Assembly (NCBI GenBank): GCA_001970855.1
Contig: LSSN01001328.1
Location: forward strand, 1 to 15,663
Length of the DNA: 15,663 nt
DNA from: Smittium culicis
Taxonomy: Eukaryota; Kickxellomycota; Harpellomycetes; Harpellales; Legeriomycetaceae
Direction: 5' to 3'
Positions 8,122-15,663 of this stretch are shown in pieces. Position numbers and translations under genes: made by a program. Every line of letters begins with the position of its first letter. The first letter of the stretch is position 1. The notes below the pieces were generated by a model. The model saw nothing but the letters and a program-made list of their open reading frames with translations. It searched no databases and was not told the origin of the DNA.

Positions 8122-9658
8122 ATTTATTGCTTTCGCAATATTAAAAAATACATTTAGTTTAACTCGCGACTCTAACGCAAAAAAAATTTCCATATTCTTC
8201 ATTTTACTGGGAAACGAAAATAAAAACGTTGCTGGGAGCAATAAATTTCGCGTTTTATGCTTGATTGATTATCAAAGGTATTTTTTCCAAAATAATAAAC
8301 TATTAAATAATGCACATATTAACTATTTAACATCGAGAGCTATATATATATACTATAAACTAAATCTTGAACCAATAATTGAATTTAATATAGTTTATAC
8401 TTCTTGGTAAATTATAAAGTTAATGTTTTAATGTGTCTTGCGATATTTGATTAGCTCTAACTAATTTTTTTGGCTAACTTTTATAATTTTTGAGTTGTTT
8501 ATTTTAAATGAAGAATCTAAAATTAACAACTATGGGATGGATGTGATATTCAAAGGGGTTGCTTAAATATGCATGGCAAGGTAAATTTATTGAGGGCTAT
8601 AATATATTAAATCAGTCATGTAGAATAGCTCTTCAAATTCATTAAGATAATTTTGTAAATTAATAATAGTAATAATTAAATTTTGGGCATTTATACATTG
8701 CTCCTTCTTGACGTTAGTACTTCTGAATTAAACATTTAACAGTAGTTATCATATCATTTTGTTTATAGATCAAACCATAATTTACCTTAGGTTATACTGG
8801 CGATCAATACTGTTATAAATCATGATATAGCATCTGTAAATGAAATTTTATTCAAAAAAATTACTCTTAAAAATTTTTACCAGAATTCTAAACGCTATCT
8901 AATGCTTAAATAACAAATCGACATTCATAAAATATATTTAAGGAGTACTAGCGAACCGACGTGTTTAAATTCTTATATACCACCTCCCTTGTAAGTGTTA
9001 ACAGAAACAAATTTTTGTAGTATAAAGCTAAATGCGTATACTGTTTAATAGGATATCAATTTTATAATTATATGTGAATATTTAGTGGGTCCAATTTGTT
9101 ATTTTCTAAAACGTGTTTCATTGAGGTAAATAGACTATTGTTTTTTTTCTTTTTATTAAGTATAAATTGCAAAATATAGAAAACTCGATAAATTCTAATC
9201 TTCATCATTCCACTTAAATTATTCTAGCAGCTTTACTTATTCAGTCTATTATTTCAATTGGCAAACCATTAATAAAATAATTTATTTAACACAGTCAACC
9301 TATATATTTTTTAGCTTTTAGCTTTAACTACTATCGTTGATCCATTTCCCCAAACATTGTAAGATTTTGTGATTTTAATTATGAATTTTTCTATTTTCGT
9401 TATGTATTATGCAAAAGTATTCACATAGTCTCGCCTATCAAATACTTAATTTTAGAAAAGATACGAAACAGCGCTTGCCTTTCCATTTTCAATATTCAAG
9501 AGGGTGTTGTATAGTCCACTATGGGTACAAAGAATGTAGGCACCAATCTGATAACATCATAGCTATAATAAAAGTATTTCCTTTTCTATTATTTTTAGAT
9601 TGGCACTAATTCCACCTTTAATTCCATTATTCTTTAAGTGATTTATATGTGTTGATGA

Positions 9659-9664
9659 TTTATT
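9659..9664 (-). terminator. candidate polyadenylation signal of transcription factor gene B
   Basis: AATAAA on the minus strand about 28-33 nt downstream of the gene B stop codon (TGA, 9692..9694), within ATAAATAAATC. The position suits a fungal polyadenylation signal; chance occurrence is possible in such AT-rich DNA. Confidence 0.45.
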
Positions 9665-9691
9665 TATAAGGTGTTTTATATTGTGTATATA

Positions 9692-12415
9692 TCACATATG
9701 CTTATTGACTGATAATCTAGTTAAGTTGTTTTCTATATTTAAAGGAGTTAAAATTGGCAGAACATCGTTATTTATGTTGCTATTCGTAGAGGTTGAGTGA
9801 TAAATCTTTGTATATTTTTTAGCGTATCCTGTTTTTTCAATGTTGTTATTAAAGTATTCTAGTTGGGGTTGAAGATTAAATAGGGATCTTGATTGATACA
9901 AAGGCAATGATTGGTTCAAATCCAAGTTTTGCTTATTGGTCTCGTAATATCTAAAGATATCATTATCTTGATTCAGACTAGAGTCAGGTTTGTATAATTG
10001 AAAATCATATTCGCGTTTTAGGTAATGTGGGTAATTAAGCGAAAAGCTACTTTCTAGAGATTGTAAACAAAGGTGATTATTTAATCTTAAAGTATCAATA
10101 TTATTCGAGTAGCGTGAATTAGAAGGCAAGTTTTTTTCATCCAAGCTTTCATGCGTCGTAATGGCTGTGGAAATTTCATTACTGCAACTGTATCGATTGT
10201 TTTTATCCAAAGTATACACGGAATTATTACTAAAACCATAATCTAAGGCGTCATCAATCCAGTCTTTTAAGGATATATACTTGTAAACAGGGCAATTTTT
10301 GTTAAGCGAGCAGCACAGATAGAATACAGGACACGAGTTATTATGAACAAACCATAAACTTTTATCGTTTGGAGTGCAACTAGATAGTAAAATTTTAGGA
10401 AATTGACTGATTAGTTTTTTATTTAGAGCCTTATATGTATTAATAGTATCCTGATTACTCTTGAGAAGCTTCTCAAAATACGCAGAAAGAATTAGGTGCT
10501 TTCTGTAATTTCTTAAAGAATTTAAAACCTCAGCAAAAGAGTTTTTAATAAGAGTTGATTTTGTATGGTCACTTAACATAAGTGCATTACTTAGTATACA
10601 CCCAACAAAGAACACTATCAGAATTAATTGTGAGCTACAGTGTGATATAATAAAGTTTTCGTTAGAGAATTTTAGCATTTTCGCTACTTTTAAAGCGTTA
10701 TCAATACACACTAGTTTAGACTCTTTAGATCTTTTCAGTTTTATGGTGCTTAAACTATTAAAGGGGATCCGTGCTTGGTGAAGTAATAATCTAGCTGCGC
10801 GAAATATGTATTCAACTTGGAAAATTAAAAGATATTTCCGAGTAATTTCGTATTTGCTAAGCGCTTTTTCCTTTAATGAACCTTTAGCTTTCCAAGGAAT
10901 TTCGCTAAAGTGCGAGTAATATATGTTTTCAAAGTCATCTAATCTTTTGTTAAGATCAAAAAATATTCTGTCAAAATCTAGTTTTTTTTTGTTAGCTTCA
11001 AGCCTATATCTATTTATTAGTGTTAAAACAGTCCCGAGTTCAATATAAGATTTTACAACTATCCAAAACGTATCGCTATTATTCTTGGACTTAGAGTCAT
11101 TTTTGAAATTTATTTGTTCCAAAGAGGCTGTGCTATAAGAAACGTCGCCGCTATAAATAAGGTCATTTGATGGCAAGTTGACAAAAATTTCTTCACTTTG
11201 AATTAGCAGTGGGTACCCGCTGAAAAAGGAAGTAGAAACGTTTGATATATAAGCAACCCACCAAACCCTTCTTTTATATTCAGTCTCCATCCATTCATCT
11301 AAAGTTTTAGGCTGTAAATGCTTTTTGCTGTCCATTCTGTAAATTCTTTGCGATACCAATATTCTATAAAAATAAATAAAAATAAAAATTATTTGTAAAT
11401 AAATATTTAATAAAATTAAGTAAAAATATCCAAAAAAAATGACTTACTTAGTTAATTTGGCTAATTTCATTGATAATAATAATTAGAAAAAATATTAGTA
11501 TGGATATAAAAACTAGAATTTTATATAAAGAAAAAAATTACCTAAAAGATTTGTGGCGAAAACATGTTGACCCAACCCCATATAATGCGTTGAAAGAAAC
11601 AAAAGGGAAATCAAGTAATCTGTAGTAAAATTTTCCGTAATCACATTCATAATTTCTAATGCTTTAGAGGCGTATATTGAGCCGCACATATACAGATGGT
11701 CTTTAAAAACAATGTGATTTTCCAGATTTTTAGAAAAATGGCAAAATAGCGAGTATTTTAAATATTTAGGAACATTATTTTTTTTAATTTTGTGACAAAA
11801 GTGGGATCTGCTTAAAGCATAAAATAATAAGTTAGTCTTGGAGGCTTTTTCAATCAATTCCAAGAGCAAGTTGTCTTCAACTTCAAGGTTCCCTATTTCT
11901 AAACAAGAATTGAATATAATAGCTTCGATGTCACTAGGCGATATTTTATCGTCTTGATTGTTTGAAGTCATTTGAAAGAGCTTTTTTGAATTTTTATCAA
12001 GTAGAATAGAGTGAGAATTCTTGATATAGTTTTCAGTCAGAGAAAATACTTTGGAATTAGTTTTTTTAGAGGATTGAAAAGATTTTAAATTTACTAGGAT
12101 TTTATTTACTTTCAGTAAGCGATTGTAAATAATTTGGCTTCCTCCCTTTTCAGATTTTACATAAAAATAATGTTCATAATCACATAATCTGTCAAATTTA
12201 AAACAAGGGCCACAACTGGGCCTTTTTCCATCGCATTTGACTTTTCTAGCTTTACAGACTGCACATGAATGCCCTGATTTTGCGAAATGAGTGTCATTAT
12301 TGTCGGCATTATTATCTATATTCGTATCATTTTCAAGTGGAGCTATTTCTTTTGCTGATAAAGGCCGTGGTTTAATAGGAATCAGTGAATCGGAGTTTTT
12401 ATTATAGCTTTCCAT
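9692..12415 (-). CDS. Zn2Cys6 (GAL4-type) fungal transcription factor, gene B (paralogue of A)
   Basis: Predicted nuclear transcription factor of 852 aa. Splice model, in coding order: complement of 11542..12415, 11448..11460 and 9692..11363. The zinc cluster at residues 51-78 reads C51-x2-C54-x6-C61-x6-C68-x2-C71-x6-C78, with the KARKVKCDGKRPSC core. A helical linker follows (about 97-113, IIYNRLLKVNKILVNLK). The fungal-specific regulatory domain includes NHIVFKDHLYMCGSIYA (233-249), MGLG, EYKRRVWW (324-331), a VNLP motif, LLHQARIPFNSL and KRSKESKLVCIDNALK. A CCS...YKY...WID block sits near 646-666. The C-terminal ~170 residues are rich in Asn, Ser and Tyr and probably disordered. The start is the first ATG of the frame, 41-48 nt below a TATAAAAA. 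It shares exon structure and several long motifs with gene A, so the pair is a tandem duplication, now well diverged. Regulon unknown. Confidence 0.88.
11364..11447 (-). other. intron 2 of transcription factor gene B
   Basis: 84 nt, beginning GTAAGTCAT and ending TTTTTATAG on the minus strand, very T-rich, with CTTAATTTT as a possible branch region. Phase 2. Exon 3 resumes as K-I-L-V-S-Q-R and has no ATG until 11335, so translation must come through the splice. Confidence 0.85.
11448..11460 (-). other. 13-nt microexon (exon 2) of transcription factor gene B
   Basis: CCAAATTAACTAA on the minus strand lies between ATTAG and GTAAGT. With flanking bases it encodes A-K-L-T-K, residues 292-296. 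Length and phases (1 in, 2 out) equal those of the gene A microexon although the sequence has diverged. Confidence 0.85.
11461..11541 (-). other. intron 1 of transcription factor gene B
   Basis: 81 nt on the minus strand, with donor TTAG|GTAATT at 11541 and acceptor GAAATTAG at 11462..11461. CATACTAATA and TTCTAATTA are branch-site candidates. Phase 1, at the same protein position as intron 1 of gene A. Confidence 0.85.
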
Positions 12416-12455
12416 TTTTTAGCTAGGTGAACAAGTAAAAACACAAACGTGGGGA

Positions 12456-12463
12456 TTTTTATA
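12456..12463 (-). promoter_or_regulatory. candidate TATA box of transcription factor gene B
   Basis: TATAAAAA on the minus strand, 41-48 nt above the ATG at 12415, which would leave a short 5' leader of perhaps 10-20 nt. The match is good, but spacing rather than context is the only support. Confidence 0.4.
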
Positions 12464-12715
12464 GTAAAGTTATCAAATTTACTATTTTCGGTTTAAATTC
12501 GACAGGTATCTTTACCTTGAATTGAAATATAAATGATTTAATAGCTTAATAGTGAATTTGTTGTGAATCAGTTATGGCAGTTTTCTTTGAAAGATAATGA
12601 ATAATTTGAGGGAATCGATAATAAACGTTAGAATTTTTTTATCATGTACTAGTGTTGTAATAGAACGAGCAGGCATTGCTGGCACAGAGCTTTAAGGGTT
12701 TTAAATGTATTAAAT
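12464..12715. other. upstream region of transcription factor gene B
   Basis: About 250 bp of AT-rich DNA between the TATA-like box of gene B and the first MITE of the right-hand cluster. I see no gene. A TTTAAGGGTTTTAA at about 12691..12704 resembles a decayed GGG-TTAA MITE end but has no partner. Confidence 0.4.
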
Positions 12716-12719
12716 TTAA

Positions 12720-12906
12720 CCATTCCCGAGTATGTAGAAAATTTTATATCCACCAAATATAGTTAGCAGAGTACAATAATAGTATTTTAATTCCGAAGAT
12801 TGTCCACTTATTGGTATGTCTAAAGTTATCAGCAAATAATAAATATACTTATAAATCATATACGAATAAATAAATTGATTAAATTAACGAATTGAACGTT
12901 AAAAGG
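12720..12906 (-). mobile_element. MITE copy 3, piggyBac-like, reverse orientation
   Basis: 187 bp, from CCATTCCCGAG after TTAA (12716..12719) to AAAAGG before TTAA (12907..12910). The interior matches the family, with TATTTTAATTCCGAAG and AATAATAAATATACTTATAAATC. The latter block is almost the exact reverse complement of the same part of copy 4, 23 nt away. Degenerate termini suggest an old copy. Confidence 0.65.
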
Positions 12907-12929
12907 TTAAAGGTTAGAATTTCGCTTAA

Positions 12930-13117
12930 CCCTTTCCGGTCCAGCGATCTTTGAAAAAATCAAATCATTGATTCGTTTATGATTTATAAGTATATTTATT
13001 ATTACCAGCTATTCAGCAATAAACCAACAATTGAAATAGCTTCGGAATTAAAGCATTTTATTTGAATCTGCAGAAGATATTTTGTAGGTCAAAAACAGTC
13101 TACTGCTCTTGAAAGGG
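12930..13117 (+). mobile_element. MITE copy 4, piggyBac-like, forward orientation
   Basis: 188 bp, starting CCCTTTCCGGTCC after TTAA (12926..12929) and ending CTTGAAAGGG before CTAA (13118..13121). Shared family blocks are CATTGATTCGTTTATGATTTA on the left, GGAATTAAAGCATTTTA in the middle, and CAAAAACAGTCTACTGC on the right. With copy 3 it forms a near head-to-head inverted pair. Confidence 0.7.
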
Positions 13118-13121
13118 CTAA

Positions 13122-13398
13122 GTGGTATTGTAAAAAGCATAGAAAAAACTATAAATTCGTATCATATTTTGAACTAATTTGGAAAATATGACATAACACT
13201 AATACGCTTAAAACCAAAAGCTTCGTCTCTAATATGTCCATATAATTTTTGGTAAATTTGTATGTACATTTATTGTGCGCATTGACAAACATTTATCGAA
13301 TTGAGCTACTCTTAAAATGGCTACTTTCTCCCGATATCCAATCATCAAACACCTCAAGTATGCTGTAAATAGCCACTTGTCTACTAAAATCACCGTAC
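13122..13398. other. spacer between MITE copies 4 and 5
   Basis: About 280 bp of AT-rich DNA with no open frame or recognisable site. It is the only sizeable stretch of non-MITE sequence within the right-hand MITE cluster. Confidence 0.4.
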
Positions 13399-13402
13399 TC
13401 TA

Positions 13403-13586
13403 CCCTTTCAGGAACGAAGACTTTTTTTACACTAATTAAATGATCCAACCAAAATTTTATCTATATGTCAATTTTGTATATTTATAATTTATTGGCTATC
13501 TAATTATACATCCAATAACTTGTGATTACTGATCTGCTTATCCAATTATGAAGATTACATAGCTTAAATTTTTACGCCATAAAGGG
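13403..13586 (+). mobile_element. MITE copy 5, degenerate piggyBac-like, forward orientation
   Basis: 184 bp, from CCCTTTCAGGAACGAAGAC to GCCATAAAGGG. It is followed directly by TCAA (13587..13590), which it shares with copy 6. The left end follows the family (CTTTTTTTACACTAATTAAATGATCC against CTTTAAAAAAGCTAAATTATTGATTC in copy 1, quoted in parts), but the right end has diverged and the left flank is not TTAA. It is the weakest member of the set. Confidence 0.45.
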
Positions 13587-13590
13587 TCAA

Positions 13591-13971
13591 CCCTTTCACG
13601 GGCCGTAGGCAGCTATTGGCCTAATTTTAAAATTAACTCGGCTCACTTATAAAAATTTAATTCCAAGGCTCAATCATTTATTGGAATTTGATAGTATAGC
13701 CGCAAATAGATAATTTGTTTATAGATCGCTGGTGAATCATTAAATCTGAGTTTTTAACCCTTTCCCGCGCGGTAGACTATTTTTGGATGACCAAATTAAG
13801 CCGACAGTGTTAAATTAAAATACTTTAATTCCGAGTCTACAAGAAATATTGGTATATTTTAAAATAACAACAAATTTTAAGCCTAGAGATAAATCATAAA
13901 CGAATGATTAAATTGATTTTTTTAAAGAGTGTTGAACTGGAAAGGGTTAAAGAATGTTGGACGGGAAAGGT
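13591..13971 (-). mobile_element. MITE copy 6, reverse orientation, split by insertion of copy 7
   Basis: The left part, 13591..13757, begins CCCTTTCACGGGCCGTAGG after TCAA and runs to the TTAA at 13754..13757. The right part, 13951..13971, reads AGAATGTTGGACGGGAAAGGT, is followed by TTAA and is the reverse complement of the usual left terminus. Without copy 7 and one TTAA, the two parts sum to 188 bp, the normal element length. The join falls at the family's own TTTTTTTAAAGAATG segment, exactly where other copies carry a TTAA. Confidence 0.65.
13758..13946 (-). mobile_element. MITE copy 7, intact piggyBac-like element nested in copy 6
   Basis: 189 bp, starting CCCTTTCCCGCGCGGTAGAC and ending GAACTGGAAAGGG. 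It is flanked by exact TTAA on both sides (13754..13757 and 13947..13950). Termini are well conserved and the internal blocks AATTAAAATACTTTAATTC and TATTGGTATATTTT match the reverse complement of copy 1. It is the best-preserved reverse copy and inserted most recently of the pair, since it interrupts copy 6. Confidence 0.75.
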
Positions 13972-13975
13972 TTAA

Positions 13976-15663
<1,688 letters not shown>

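Larger units (their letters stand above)
6474..9658. other. long AT-rich intergenic region downstream of transcription factor gene B
   Basis: About 3.2 kb without a supportable gene. It holds homopolymer T and A runs (for example near 6757), a coding-like relic on the minus strand (7432..7662), a 21-bp palindrome and an AT microsatellite palindrome. A C-rich patch at about 6868..6905 stands out against the AT background but contains nothing I recognise. Short open frames around 7157..7357 and 9409..9609 (+) have low-complexity or unremarkable products. Confidence 0.5.

Noticed and set aside
7984..8241. 85-codon minus-strand frame containing repeated I-Y residues
   Set aside because: A large part of it is translation of the AT microsatellite; the rest has no recognisable motif.
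9409..9609. 66-codon plus-strand frame near the 3' end of gene B
   Set aside because: It has no recognised motif, no homology to anything else in the window, no splice or promoter signals and a position consistent with 3' flanking DNA.

Overview
The window looks like an AT-rich fungal nuclear contig. The evidence is two genes with a GAL4-type Zn2Cys6 zinc cluster plus a fungal-specific transcription-factor middle region, short GT-AG introns with CTAAT/CTAAC-like branch sites, AATAAA polyadenylation signals, and long AT-rich intergenic DNA with simple repeats and MITEs. The very low GC and gappy layout would suit an early-diverging fungus such as a Smittium-like member of Kickxellomycotina. 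That placement is inference only.

Layout: (1) 3..285 (+) is the 3' end of an unrecognised gene, best read with a 70-nt last intron. (2) 645..3539 (-) is transcription factor gene A, three exons, 880 aa by my splice model. (3) 3540..9691 is about 6 kb of AT-rich DNA with no convincing gene. It holds two inverted copies of a 189-bp MITE, a coding-like relic, a GA tract, an AT palindrome and a weak orphan open stretch. (4) 9692..12415 (-) is transcription factor gene B, a tandem paralogue of A, 852 aa by the same splice model. (5) 12416..15663 has five more MITE copies, one nested inside another, then a second copy of the coding-like relic and a TTA microsatellite running off the window edge.

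Genes A and B share orientation, domain order and a 13-nt internal microexon with identical intron positions and phases (1 and 2). The translation across the splice sites aligns ungapped for 45 residues between the paralogues, which strongly supports the model and dates the introns before the duplication. Both proteins should act in the nucleus as sequence-specific DNA-binding regulators. Their targets cannot be read from the sequence.

The MITEs are CCC...GGG elements of 184-189 bp, mostly flanked by TTAA or one-base variants of it, as expected for non-autonomous piggyBac-superfamily transposons. No transposase is in the window. Neighbouring copies lie as three inverted pairs, giving potential long foldback structures.
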